Shown here piece after piece: positions 33,369-42,561 of a DNA stretch of 64,000 bases. The stretch's first letter is position 1. Each line of letters begins with the position of its first letter. The position numbers were made by a program, and so were the translations under genes. Source of the DNA: JAJFUV01 sp964384215 (GTDB lineage Bacteria > Acidobacteriota > Terriglobia > Bryobacterales > Bryobacteraceae); assembly GCA_964384215.1 (NCBI GenBank), contig CAYLLB010000005.1, positions 1 through 64,000 on the forward strand, written 5' to 3'. A model generated the notes under the pieces. That model saw only the letters and a list, made by a program, of their open reading frames with translations, did no database searches and had not been told where the DNA came from.

Positions 33369-33548
33369 ATGGCCCACGCACATGCGGGCAAAAAGAGATT
33401 CTCTCGGCGCAGCCACGTCAGCCGCTGCAACGTGTTCTGGACCGGAGAAGCCATCGAAGAGGGGGAGCAATGGTTCGGCAAGAAGGGCACGCTGTACATG
33501 TCCAACATGGATGTTGTCTCAGTTCGACAAGCGAGCCTAATCCGATGA
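33369..33548 (+). CDS. Small basic protein, 59 aa, coupled to GH2 gene
   Basis: A short gene with GGGAGG (33354-33359) nine bases before its ATG, and a stop (TGA 33546-33548) that overlaps the ATG of the GH2 gene by 4 bases (ATGA). The product is basic at the N-terminus (AHAHAGKKRFSRRSH) and then amphipathic (NVFWTGEAIEEGEQWFGKKG). The overlap and ribosome-binding site support a real coding gene. No signal peptide and no family recognised. The 33080-33368 interval otherwise holds only the opposite small gene and its upstream region. Confidence 0.55.
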   Translation: MAHAHAGKKRFSRRSHVSRCNVFWTGEAIEEGEQWFGKKGTLYMSNMDVVSVRQASLIR

Positions 33549-36484
33549 AACGACGTCACTTCCTTTCCACCGCTGTGCCTGCCACCCTGAGTTTCTCCGC
33601 GCGTCCGGCGAAGGGTGCGGCGGGCGCGGCCGAGTTCACGCTTCCGCTGGAGAAGGACTGGCGGATTTGCACGGACCCGGACAACCGGGGCCGCACCACG
33701 CGCTGGTTCGACGCACCGCTCGCCGGGGCCGTTGAAACCAAGATCCCGGCCATCATCCAGCAGCACTTTCCCGCGTATCACGGCGTGGCCTGGTACCAGT
33801 GCGAGTTCCAGGGGCCGGTCCACCCGCTGCGCGGCGGACGTTACATTCTGCGCTTTTCGGCTGTCGATTATCTGGCCGAGGTCTGGCTCAACGGCGCGCC
33901 GGCCGGCAAACATGAGGGCGGCGAAACGCCATTTGCGTTCGACGTCACGAGTCTGTTAAAGCCCGGCGCAACCAACCGTCTCACGGTCCGCGTTCTCAAT
34001 CCGGCCAAGGAGCCTATAGACGGCTACACGCTGCCGGAAATCCCGCACCGGAACAAGGATGTCCCATTCACTCCGGGCCAGTCGTTCGACACGGGCGGCA
34101 TCACAGAACCGGTGGAACTCGTCATGGCACCGGCCGTCCGGGCCGACGACCTGTTCGTCCGCGCGGACCCCAAGACCGGCGTCGTACGCGTGTGGGCCGA
34201 GCTACGAAACGACACGGGCAAGGCGCTGGCGACGCGGTGGAAATTCCGCATTGCCGCGGCCGCGGGCGGCTCGACGGTTGTGGCGTTCGAGCATGTAGCG
34301 AAGCTGGCTCCGGGCACGAATACCGTGGAGGTCGAAACCATCCTCGCCCATCCGCGCCTCTGGGACCTGGCTGATCCTTACCTCTACCGGCTCAGCGTGA
34401 CGCCTGAGGGCTGTCCGGTGGAGTGGTCGGTGCGTTTCGGCTTCCGGGACTTCCGCATTGTCGACGGCTATTTCCGCCTGAACGGCCGGCGCATCTTCCT
34501 GCGCAGTACGCACACCGGCAACCACGCACCCATCGGCCAGATCATCGCCCCGCGCGAGGCTCCGGACATACTGCGCCGAGACCTTCTACTCGCCAAGACT
34601 TCCGGCTTCAATACGGTACGGTTTATCGCCGGCGTCGCTCACCCGTATCAATTGGACCTTTGCGACGAAATCGGCCTGATGGTTTACGAGGAGTGTTACG
34701 CCGGCTGGGTGTTGAAGGACTCACCCGCCATGGCGGCCCGTTTCGACGAAGCCACCCTCGGTATGGTGCGCCGCGACCGCAACCACCCCAGCGTCACGAT
34801 TTGGGGCCTTCTCAATGAAACCGACGACGGGCCGGTGTTCCGCCACGCCGTGGCCAGCCTCCCCGCTGTCCGCAAGCTGGACGACACGCGTCTGGTGCTG
34901 CTCTCGAGCGGCCGGTGGGACTGCCAGCGCTCGATCGGCTCGGCGAGCAACCCCGGCACAAGCGATTGGCAGCACGTCTGGGGTGCGGAAGCGCCCGGCG
35001 CGGAGCCCGCCTCCCGGAAATGGAATTCCATGCTCGGAGGCTACTTCGAGAAGGCGGGCGACGCCCACGTCTATCCCGGCGTTCCGCAATCGGCGGAAGT
35101 GAATCATTTCTTCCGTACGGTGGGCCGCGACACCAAGCCCGTGTTCCTCTCCGAATACGGGATCGGCAGCATGATGAACGTGATCCGCGAGGCACGGCGC
35201 TTCGAGCAGGCTGGCGCGAACCCGAACCTGGAAGACTTCGCGCTCCTGCGTTCCATGGCCGAGCGGCTTACGGCGGATTGGACCCGGTTCGGGATGGACG
35301 GCGTGTATCCCTTCCCCGAGGACCTGCTCGAGGCCAGCCAGCGCCTCATGGCGCGTCATCGCCGTCTGGGCTTCGATCACATCCGGTCCAACCCGAAAAT
35401 CTGCGGCTTCAACGTGACCGGCATGCTGGATCACGGCATCACGGGCGAGGGTCTCTGGCGCTTTTGGCGCGACTGGAAACCAGGCATGGCGGATGCGCTC
35501 GAAGACGGCTGGGCGCCGCTACGCTGGTGCCTCTTCGTGAACCCGACTCACGCTTACTCAGGCACGCCCTTGCGTGTAGAGGCCGTGTTGGCCAACGAAG
35601 ATGTGCTCCCGCCCGGCGAATACCCGGCGAGGTTCCGGATCTGCGGGCCGGAAGGCGTGGCCTGGGATTTCCGGACGACCGCCCGGATCCCCCGCCCGGC
35701 TTCGGGCACCGATGCCCCTCTCGCCATCCCCGTCCTTGACCAGGAGGTCCGCATCAACGGTCGGGCGGGGCACTATGAATTGGTTGCAGAGCTGGAACGT
35801 GGGGGTGCACCGTTCGGGCGGCGTACAGAATTCGACCTGAGCAGCCCCGGCAGCATCCCGCGCTTGAGCGGAGCAGCCCTCGCCTGGGGATTGCCGACGG
35901 AGTCTATTAACTGGCTTATAGCTCAGGGAATTACACCAGATGCTTACAGCAATACATTAGCCCCAGGCAGAGATCTGATTCTGGTCGGCGACGTCTCCGA
36001 ATCCCATGATGACGCCCTTTGGGCGGACATCCGCCGCCGTATGGAGCAGGGCGCCACTGCAGTTTTCTTCGCTCCACAGGCCTTTCGTGAAGGTAAGGAT
36101 TCCACCGCCCGCCTGCCGCTCGCAAAGAAGGGGCGCGCCTGGAATTTCCACGACTGGCTCTACCACAAGGAGTGCGTTGCCCGCCGCCACCCCGCCTTCG
36201 ACGGTCTCCCCGCCCCAGGCATTTTGGACTGGTACTATTACGGGCCCGTCATCCCGCGCTACTTCTTCGATGGTCTGGATACCCCTGACGAAACGGCTGC
36301 TGCGGCTTTTGCCACCGGCTACAACACCCTTGGCGGCTATGCGGGCGGACTGCTGCTGGGAACTTACAAGATGGGTTCAGGAAGGCTGATCCTGAACACC
36401 TTCAAACTGCTGGAGCATGCCGGAACGCATCCGGCTGTGGACCGGATGCTCGCGAACATCGTGCGCTGGGCCGCGCACCGGTGA
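33545..36484 (+). CDS. Glycoside hydrolase family 2 enzyme (beta-galactosidase/beta-glucuronidase type)
   Basis: A 979-aa exported enzyme starting at ATG 33545 with a signal peptide (KRRHFLSTAVPATLSFSA). Domains in order: sugar-binding jelly roll (about 30-200), immunoglobulin-like (about 200-315), TIM barrel (about 315-610) and a long C-terminal extension (about 610-979), with a flavodoxin/GATase-like segment near the end. The acid/base is Glu425 in GLLNETDDG after NHPSVTIW, and the nucleophile Glu537 in FLSEYGIGS. Substrate unknown; beta-galactosides, beta-glucuronides or beta-mannosides are all possible. Its stop abuts the stop of the convergent response-regulator gene by one base. Confidence 0.87.
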   Translation: MKRRHFLSTAVPATLSFSARPAKGAAGAAEFTLPLEKDWRICTDPDNRGRTTRWFDAPLAGAVETKIPAIIQQHFPAYHGVAWYQCEFQGPVHPLRGGRYILRFSAVDYLAEVWLNGAPAGKHEGGETPFAFDVTSLLKPGATNRLTVRVLNPAKEPIDGYTLPEIPHRNKDVPFTPGQSFDTGGITEPVELVMAPAVRADDLFVRADPKTGVVRVWAELRNDTGKALATRWKFRIAAAAGGSTVVAFEHVAKLAPGTNTVEVETILAHPRLWDLADPYLYRLSVTPEGCPVEWSVRFGFRDFRIVDGYFRLNGRRIFLRSTHTGNHAPIGQIIAPREAPDILRRDLLLAKTSGFNTVRFIAGVAHPYQLDLCDEIGLMVYEECYAGWVLKDSPAMAARFDEATLGMVRRDRNHPSVTIWGLLNETDDGPVFRHAVASLPAVRKLDDTRLVLLSSGRWDCQRSIGSASNPGTSDWQHVWGAEAPGAEPASRKWNSMLGGYFEKAGDAHVYPGVPQSAEVNHFFRTVGRDTKPVFLSEYGIGSMMNVIREARRFEQAGANPNLEDFALLRSMAERLTADWTRFGMDGVYPFPEDLLEASQRLMARHRRLGFDHIRSNPKICGFNVTGMLDHGITGEGLWRFWRDWKPGMADALEDGWAPLRWCLFVNPTHAYSGTPLRVEAVLANEDVLPPGEYPARFRICGPEGVAWDFRTTARIPRPASGTDAPLAIPVLDQEVRINGRAGHYELVAELERGGAPFGRRTEFDLSSPGSIPRLSGAALAWGLPTESINWLIAQGITPDAYSNTLAPGRDLILVGDVSESHDDALWADIRRRMEQGATAVFFAPQAFREGKDSTARLPLAKKGRAWNFHDWLYHKECVARRHPAFDGLPAPGILDWYYYGPVIPRYFFDGLDTPDETAAAAFATGYNTLGGYAGGLLLGTYKMGSGRLILNTFKLLEHAGTHPAVDRMLANIVRWAAHR

Positions 36485-37216
36485 CTATTTTTCCGGGACG
36501 TGCAAACCCTTGTGTATGGCATAAAGCGCGAGTTCCAAGCGGTCTGAAACGCCGAGTTTGTCGAAAATGTTGTGCAGATGGTTCTTCACCGTCTGCTCAC
36601 TGATAAACATTTTCTCCGCCATTTCCTTATTTTTGTATCCCTGCGCCACCAGCGTGACGATCTCGCGCTCGCGTGTGCTCAATGGAGACCGCTCACGGCC
36701 ACGGCCCCCCGATGAATTATTGCTGTCAAGCGGATTGGAAAACTGGCGCATCACGGCGGCGGTGGTGTGCGAATCCAGCCAGATCTCGCCGCCATACACT
36801 TTCCGGATGCTCTTAACAATCATCTCCGGCGCGGTTTGCTTCAGAACGATGCCAGAGCAGCCGAACTTCATCGCCTGAACGAACTCATTCTTATCCTCGG
36901 ACGCGGTCAGGACGATGACGCGGATCTTGCGCCCAGAGGCTTGCAGCCTCTGCAAGGCTGTCAGCCCATCCATTCCGGGCATACGCAGGTCCAGAAGGAT
37001 GATGTCCACTTCCATGTTCTGAAGCAACTCCAGGACTTCGTGGCCGTCGCCTGCTTCTGCGACCACCTCGATGTCTTCTTCCAAAGACAGAAGACGACGG
37101 ATTCCGTCCCTCACGATGGGATGATCATCGGCGATCATAACGCGAATTCGAGGCTTGCTCGTCGCCGGAGAGCAATTCCCGTTGGTGCTGGCGGGCACTC
37201 CAAAGGTGTTTTCCAT
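36485..37216 (-). CDS. NarL/FixJ-family response regulator (receiver + LuxR HTH)
   Basis: A 243-aa two-component regulator. The receiver domain (about 23-140) has the acidic pair DD (30-31), phospho-acceptor Asp76 in LLDLRMPG and a Lys in GIVLKQ; the C-terminal LuxR-type HTH (about 178-240) has STREREIVTLVAQGYKNKEMAEKMFISEQTVKNHLHNIFDKLGV. An N-terminal tail of about 22 residues is disordered. No histidine kinase is adjacent. A promoter with a palindrome over its -35 lies just upstream. Confidence 0.93.
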   Translation of the reverse strand: MENTFGVPASTNGNCSPATSKPRIRVMIADDHPIVRDGIRRLLSLEEDIEVVAEAGDGHEVLELLQNMEVDIILLDLRMPGMDGLTALQRLQASGRKIRVIVLTASEDKNEFVQAMKFGCSGIVLKQTAPEMIVKSIRKVYGGEIWLDSHTTAAVMRQFSNPLDSNNSSGGRGRERSPLSTREREIVTLVAQGYKNKEMAEKMFISEQTVKNHLHNIFDKLGVSDRLELALYAIHKGLHVPEK

Positions 37217-37243
37217 GACCTTGATCCCTGTCGTAACGATTCG

Positions 37244-37272
37244 ATTCTAAAACCCCCTTAGTACTCGGTCAA
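37244..37272 (-). promoter_or_regulatory. Promoter of the LuxR-type response regulator
   Basis: On the minus strand TTGACC (37272-37267), a 17-base spacer and TAGAAT (37249-37244). A perfect 10-bp palindrome GTCAATTGAC (37268-37277) covers the -35, and arms TTAGTAC (37258-37264) and GTACTAA (37287-37293) flank it symmetrically, so this region looks like an operator, perhaps for the regulator itself. Confidence 0.6.
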
Positions 37273-37375
37273 TTGACGTTCCCCTGGTACTAATCTGGCA
37301 TTTTACCCTAATACCACACAGATAGTTTTAGTAGTCTACCCCCATTTGCGCCGGCTGAGAGATTACCCGTCCATC

Positions 37376-37404
37376 TTAACTCAAGCAGGAAACTTCATTA
37401 TGAT
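37376..37404 (+). promoter_or_regulatory. Promoter upstream of the 147-aa membrane protein
   Basis: TTAACT (37376-37381), a 17-base spacer and TATGAT (37399-37404). The predicted start of transcription is about 15 bases before the ATG at 37426, which is preceded by GGGGGATACTGGG. Confidence 0.5.
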
Positions 37405-37425
37405 AGGATCCAGGGGGATACTGGG

Positions 37426-37869
37426 ATGAAGTCCTCTGTGGATGCCGAACCTCCGGCGCGCTCGTCGCAACTGTGGCTGATTTGGCTTTCAGCCATCGTC
37501 GCGGGCCTGGCGGGGGGAGTGATCACGTCCCGTTTTCTCTGGGAACCAGGCACGGCCACCGCGCTCGCGCTCCAGGCCGAGAGGCAATCGGGCGGTCTGC
37601 AGATCCGCTGGGACCCGCACTCCACTGCGGCCAAAGGCGCGCAACGAGCGATCATCACGCTAAAAGGAGAGACCGGCTCGGTGGAACTCGTCTGCGACAG
37701 GTCCTGTCTCGCCCGAGGCAGCATCAGTTACCCCTGGCAGGAGTTTACCGCCGATATCGGGATGAAGTTACTGGGCAAGCCGGGCGAGGACTCCGAGCAA
37801 CGTACCACGCTGGTGAATCACGCTCCCAACGGATCCCGTGAATCGACTGGAGACTTGACTCACCCGTAA
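37426..37869 (+). CDS. Single-pass membrane protein of unknown function, 147 aa
   Basis: The N-terminus has a cytoplasmic tail of about 15 residues, a transmembrane helix (about 16-36, LWLIWLSAIVAGLAGGVIT) and a periplasmic domain with one Cys pair (VCDRSCLARG, C97-C101 approximately) and strands SGGLQIRWDPHS and ISYPWQEFTADIGM. This periplasmic beta-domain is also seen at the C-terminus of the membrane protein at 57845 in general shape (IQLTWNRGS), suggesting the same small fold. Function unknown. Convergent with the NtrC-type regulator. Confidence 0.65.
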   Translation: MKSSVDAEPPARSSQLWLIWLSAIVAGLAGGVITSRFLWEPGTATALALQAERQSGGLQIRWDPHSTAAKGAQRAIITLKGETGSVELVCDRSCLARGSISYPWQEFTADIGMKLLGKPGEDSEQRTTLVNHAPNGSRESTGDLTHP

Positions 37870-37885
37870 GGGCTTCCCGCGCGGC

Positions 37886-39355
37886 TTAAGCTCCGCGCTC
37901 GGCCTTCGCCTCACCCTTCTTGCGGATTTCGATGTTCAGCCGCTTGATCTTCTGGTTGAGTGTGGATAGCGGGATGCGCAGCGATTCGGCCGCGTCGGTC
38001 TGGCTCCAGTTGGCCGATTCCAGCACCTCGATGATCTTGCGCCGCTCGAAATCCGCCACCACCTCGAACAGGGATGCCTCGGGCGACAGGTAGCCACTCG
38101 AATCGCGGCGGATGCGCATGCCGCTGGCCTGCAGCAGGAAGTCCGGCAGCACGCCCACCGGGACGACCGGGTCGGTGGTGAGCACCACGGCGCGCTCCAC
38201 CACGTTCTCCAGTTCCCGGACGTTGCCCGGCCAGTTGTGCTCCATGAGAATCGACATGGCGTCCGGCTCGAACCTCAGCAGGGACCGGCGGTTCGAGTCC
38301 AGAAACTTCTCGTTCTCCTGGCAGTATTTCGTGAAGAAGTACTCGACCAGCGCGGGAATATCTTCTTTGCGGTCGCGCAACGGCGGCAGCGAAAGGTTGA
38401 TGACGTTGATGCGGTAGAACAGGTCTTCGCGGAACCTGCCTTCCTCGACCAATTTACGCAAATCCGAATTGGTGGCCGCCAGAATGCGGACGTCCACCTT
38501 CACGGTTTCACCCGAGCCGAGCGGCATGAACTCCTTTTCCTGCATCACGCGCAGCAACTTGGCCTGCACGTCCAGGCTGATGGTTCCGATCTCGTCGAAG
38601 AAAATCGTGCCGCCATTGGCGATTTCGAAATAGCCGCGCTGGCGCGCCACGGCGCCCGTGAATGATCCCTTCTCGTGTCCGAAAAGAGTGCTTTCCAGCA
38701 ATTCCAGCGGCAGCGAGCCGCTGTTGACCGCCACGAACGGCTGATCGGCGCGCGGCGAATTGGCGTGGATGGCTTTTGCGATCAGTTCCTTGCCTGTGCC
38801 CGTTTCGCCTGTGATCAGGATGTTGGCACGGCTGGGGGCCACCTGCGTCACCAGGTCCAGGACCCGGAGCATGCGGTCGCTCTTTCCGATAATGTTGGGG
38901 AAACTGTAACGCTGCTTCAGGGCGCGCTTTAGCTGGACGTTCTCTTCCTCCAGCCGCCGCTTGCCGATCATGCGGTCGATTTCGATCAGCAGCTTCTCAT
39001 TGTCCCAGGGCTTCGAAAAGTAATCGTTAGCGCCTGCCTTCAGGGCATTGACGGCCACTTCGATCGAGCCGTAGGCCGTGATGAGGAAGATGGGCGTTTC
39101 GGGATCGCGCTCGCGCACGTCCGCAAGCACATCCATGCCGGAGCGGTCCGGCATCATCAGGTCGAGCAGCACCAGATCGTAACCGCGGTGTTCGAGCTTG
39201 CGAAGGCCTTCGGCCGCGTTCGATGCCGTCTCAACCTGGTACCCCTCGGTGGCGAGAAGATCTTCCAGGCTCTCGCGGATATCGGCTTCGTCGTCAACTA
39301 CCAGGATGCGCCCTTTAGGGGCTTGAATGCGTTCCTCGCTGGTCTGTTCAGGCAT
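37886..39355 (-). CDS. Sigma-54-dependent response regulator (NtrC family)
   Basis: A 489-aa activator: receiver domain (about 15-130; phospho-acceptor Asp65 in LLDLMMPD), AAA+ domain (about 155-390; Walker A GETGTGKE at 183-190, Walker B FFDEIGT) and a Fis-type HTH at the C-terminus (SQTDAAESLRIPLSTLNQKIKRL). The sigma-54-contacting loop reads GSFTGA (230-235) rather than the commoner GAFTGA; Ser at the second position is a known tolerated variant. Its start overlaps the end of the histidine kinase gene by 8 bases. Confidence 0.95.
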   Translation of the reverse strand: MPEQTSEERIQAPKGRILVVDDEADIRESLEDLLATEGYQVETASNAAEGLRKLEHRGYDLVLLDLMMPDRSGMDVLADVRERDPETPIFLITAYGSIEVAVNALKAGANDYFSKPWDNEKLLIEIDRMIGKRRLEEENVQLKRALKQRYSFPNIIGKSDRMLRVLDLVTQVAPSRANILITGETGTGKELIAKAIHANSPRADQPFVAVNSGSLPLELLESTLFGHEKGSFTGAVARQRGYFEIANGGTIFFDEIGTISLDVQAKLLRVMQEKEFMPLGSGETVKVDVRILAATNSDLRKLVEEGRFREDLFYRINVINLSLPPLRDRKEDIPALVEYFFTKYCQENEKFLDSNRRSLLRFEPDAMSILMEHNWPGNVRELENVVERAVVLTTDPVVPVGVLPDFLLQASGMRIRRDSSGYLSPEASLFEVVADFERRKIIEVLESANWSQTDAAESLRIPLSTLNQKIKRLNIEIRKKGEAKAERGA

Positions 39356-42218
39356 TCACCGGTTTCCTAGCGGCGGGGAAGTCCAAGACAAAACGAGTAC
39401 CGGCGCCGGGCCGGCTGTCCACTTCGATCGAACCGCCGTGTTCCTTTACGATGCCATAAGTCACCGCAAGGCCCAAACCGGTGCCTTTTCGCGTCGCCTT
39501 GGTCGTGAAGAAAGGATCGTAGATCCGCGCCAGATTCTCCGGCGGGATACCGTGCCCGCTGTCGGCCACTTCCACCCGCACGGAGCCGTTATCGCTCCAA
39601 GTTCGAATTGTGAGATCCCCGCCGCCCTCCATGGCGTCGCGCGCGTTCAGGAACAGGTTCAGAAAAACCTGCTGAAGCTTGCCGAGATCGCCCCGGATCT
39701 CGGGCAGCGGTTCGCCCGCCTCGAAGTGCACCCGAACCTTGGCGCTTTCAAGCTGATGCTCGATGAGCGTGAGCGTCTCGCGGATGGCGCGGTTCAGGCA
39801 CACCTCGCCAAGTTCTTTCGGCGAAGTGCGCGAGAAGTTCAGCAGCGAGTTCACGATCTCGCTGGCGCGGAATGTCTGCTTGGCGATCTTGTCCAGCAGC
39901 CGGGACTTCTGCTCGTCGCCGGATATCTGCTTGGCAAGCATCTGGGCGTACGTCGAAATGACCGCCAACGGCGTATTCACCTCGTGCGCAACGCCTGCCG
40001 CCAGCAGTCCGATGGAACTCATCTTGTCGGCCTGCATCAACCGTCGCTCGAGTTCGTTGCGTTCGGTGACGTCGTCGAGGATAATCAGGCGCCCGATGCG
40101 TTCGCCGTCCTTGGAGAACAGCGGAGCGATGGCGATGTTCAGAACCAGTTCGCCCGCCGGCTCGGGACCGTTTGCGGCGCGCGCCGGCATGTCATCCGCC
40201 GGAATGGCGAGCTTGTAAACATTGTGGATGCCGGTTTCGTTCTTGACCCGCTCGAACTGCTCGGCCAGCGCGGCGGGGAACAACTCGTCGAGGCGGTGGC
40301 CCACGGCGGCGTCGCGCGGGATGCCGGTCAGCCGCTCCATCTGGCTGTTCCAGCTCTCTACGCGGTCGTCCAAATCGGCGGCCAGGATGCCCACGCTGAT
40401 CGACTCGACGATGTTCTCGGAAAACTCCTTCAGCCGTTCGTTCTCTTGCACTTTCCGCGCGAGCGAGTGGTACAGGCGCGAATTCTCTATGGCGATGCCC
40501 ACTGACCCGGCCAACGCCACAAGCAGATCGACATCATCGCTCGACAGGAAGTCCCCCTTGTCGGTCCGGCTTACGCCGATGTAGGCTATCGTGCGGCCTC
40601 GCACAATGCACGGTACGTAGTAAGTAAGGTCCAAATCGGCAATGGTCTGCCGCACCGACTGCGGCCAGTCCCGGGACTTCACGTCGATGAAGTGCCGCGT
40701 CCGCTCCATGAACAGGTAGGGTCCCTCGGGCTTCTGCACCAGGAAACTGAGGTCGAGCGAATCCCCGTTCGCAAGGAGATGTCCCGAACGGTCGCGTACA
40801 CCCACGGCCTTCTGCAGGCGGAACTTTCCAGCGGCCTCATCATACAGGAAGAACGCCACCGCCGGGATCGAAAGCGTGCGCGCCAACCGGTCCGCCACCG
40901 CGGTCAGCGTAGCGTCCAGGTCTGTCTCCGAGCCCAGTTCGCGCGCGAATTCGGTCAGCGTCTGGCGGTAATCGTAACGATCTTTATAGAAGTAGTACCG
41001 GTCGAGCTGTTCCTGAATCCAGTTGCGAATGGGCTGAAAGACGAACGTGGCGATCAACACCAGGGTGATGAATGCCGACGGGCTGACCTCTTCGGACTTG
41101 CCGAGCGAGAAAAACAAGCCATAAAACACGCCCAGCACACACAAGGTGGCCAGCGTGTACACGTAGCCCTGCTGGAAGATGACATCCACGTCCATCAACC
41201 TGTAGCGCAGGATGGCGTAGGCCCAAGCCAGGGGTATGAACACCAGCGAGAGCACCGACAACTTCATCGCTGTGCCGGGCACGGCGCCCATCATGTACGG
41301 AACCACATAGAAAGCCGTGTACGGGATCACGCCGGCAACCGCCCCATTGCGCAGCCATTTCAACTGCTGGCGGACGATGGGCTCCTCGGTCCGGCTGTAA
41401 CGCAGTGTGAGCACTCCCGCGCCCAGCAGGTAGCCCACCGCGAGGAACGGCACCCAAATGCGGTCCAGCAGCCAATTGAGTTCCACCGGCGAGATGTTGA
41501 TCCGTAAGGTTCCCGAAGCGACCGCTCCGTAAAGCGCCAGAATACTCAGCGCGGGGATGTAGAGTAGCAGCGAGGCAAAGCGGCGCCGGAACAGCCGCAC
41601 CGGATCCGGAAAAACGAGGCTGAAGTGCAGGAAGATGGTGGGGGCAAGCAGGCCCGCCGCCACGTTTCCCCAATAGATCACTTTGTCGAAGTCGTTGAGT
41701 TTGCCCGTGTAGTGGAACGTGTAGAGGACAAAAGAAGCCAGGCAAAGCAGGTAGAAGTGTTGGGCTTTCTCCGCCGTATCGCGCCGGAAATAGACGAACA
41801 GCCCGATCGCCAGGTATGCGAAGCCGATCAGGTACTGGTAGTAGAGCGTCGGTTCCTCCGGCCGCTCCCCCACAATCAGCTTGGCTTTGACTTCGACGCC
41901 GGCCCGCCGGATAACGTACTCGGTGGTATTCCAGGATCCTACGCCCACCAGGATCCGGGTGATATCCAAAGCATTCCCGATGGAGAGACCGCCGATTCGC
42001 AGGACGACGTCGCCCGTCCGGAGACCGGCCTTATCGCCTGGCCCACCTGGGACAACGTAAAACGCCTCTACTCCCGCCTGCCGGTCGACCCACGTGACCC
42101 CGTCTTCCGGCAGCCGGAAACGGCTCTGCTGCTGGAGGTTAATGCCGGCGGAGACAATGGCAGCCGCGGTCAGAATGACCAGGAGTGCGCTGGAAATCTG
42201 GACCTTTAGGTCTTTCAT
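39348..42218 (-). CDS. Membrane histidine kinase with PDZ, GAF and PAS domains
   Basis: A 956-aa sensor. A TM helix at the N-terminus is followed by a PDZ domain (about 40-115, VVPGGPGDKAGLRTGDVVLRIGG) that would lie outside the membrane, then about seven more TM helices (about 125-370), a GAF domain (about 420-580), a PAS domain (about 610-720) and the kinase core. The phosphorylated His is about 745 in AAGVAHEVNTPLAV; N box FLNLFLNARDAM, G boxes DSGHGIPPE and GTGLGLAV. The PDZ suggests sensing of unfolded C-termini or a peptide signal. Its partner is the overlapping NtrC-type regulator. Confidence 0.93.
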   Translation of the reverse strand: MKDLKVQISSALLVILTAAAIVSAGINLQQQSRFRLPEDGVTWVDRQAGVEAFYVVPGGPGDKAGLRTGDVVLRIGGLSIGNALDITRILVGVGSWNTTEYVIRRAGVEVKAKLIVGERPEEPTLYYQYLIGFAYLAIGLFVYFRRDTAEKAQHFYLLCLASFVLYTFHYTGKLNDFDKVIYWGNVAAGLLAPTIFLHFSLVFPDPVRLFRRRFASLLLYIPALSILALYGAVASGTLRINISPVELNWLLDRIWVPFLAVGYLLGAGVLTLRYSRTEEPIVRQQLKWLRNGAVAGVIPYTAFYVVPYMMGAVPGTAMKLSVLSLVFIPLAWAYAILRYRLMDVDVIFQQGYVYTLATLCVLGVFYGLFFSLGKSEEVSPSAFITLVLIATFVFQPIRNWIQEQLDRYYFYKDRYDYRQTLTEFARELGSETDLDATLTAVADRLARTLSIPAVAFFLYDEAAGKFRLQKAVGVRDRSGHLLANGDSLDLSFLVQKPEGPYLFMERTRHFIDVKSRDWPQSVRQTIADLDLTYYVPCIVRGRTIAYIGVSRTDKGDFLSSDDVDLLVALAGSVGIAIENSRLYHSLARKVQENERLKEFSENIVESISVGILAADLDDRVESWNSQMERLTGIPRDAAVGHRLDELFPAALAEQFERVKNETGIHNVYKLAIPADDMPARAANGPEPAGELVLNIAIAPLFSKDGERIGRLIILDDVTERNELERRLMQADKMSSIGLLAAGVAHEVNTPLAVISTYAQMLAKQISGDEQKSRLLDKIAKQTFRASEIVNSLLNFSRTSPKELGEVCLNRAIRETLTLIEHQLESAKVRVHFEAGEPLPEIRGDLGKLQQVFLNLFLNARDAMEGGGDLTIRTWSDNGSVRVEVADSGHGIPPENLARIYDPFFTTKATRKGTGLGLAVTYGIVKEHGGSIEVDSRPGAGTRFVLDFPAARKPVNA

Positions 42219-42561
42219 GTCTCCATCCCGGCTCCCGGGAATGTCTTACTACACTGCTACGCCTCCCCGCTGAGCACGTAGCTTGCCAGTCTCCCACGAA
42301 CCAACAAACCCAAGACCTTACACCAATTTACGGGTGATGGTAAACCGCCGGCCCGAATTTCCTTCACATTTTGGGAGAATTGCCATACTGAGTTGCGGAG
42401 CCTACAACACAGTGTAACCCAACCTCGAGCCCGGCGCGTCTAAACAGCCGGATCGCACAAAGACGGTCGGGTTGGATTGGCGGCCGTGTCCTTGACGGTC
42501 CTCCGCGGGGAGACCTAAAATTGAGGTTGCAGGTGAAAGGCTTCCAGCATTTCCGAGGAGT
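42219..42561. other. Non-coding divergent intergenic region (343 bp)
   Basis: No gene is visible. It separates the kinase gene from the GWxTD gene and contains the promoter listed for the latter, a short imperfect dyad (CTACAACACAGTGTAA, 42402-42417) and GC-rich stretches. Confidence 0.6.
42492..42521 (+). promoter_or_regulatory. Promoter of the GWxTD gene
   Basis: TTGACG (42492-42497), an 18-base spacer and TAAAAT (42516-42521): five of six matches at each box. The start of transcription would fall about 33 bases before the ATG at 42562, which follows CGAGGAGT. Confidence 0.6.

Noticed and set aside
33365..33370. TATAAT hexamer as a promoter for the GH2 gene
   Set aside because: It overlaps the ATG of the 59-aa gene and has no -35 at 16-18 bases; transcription from it would start inside that gene.
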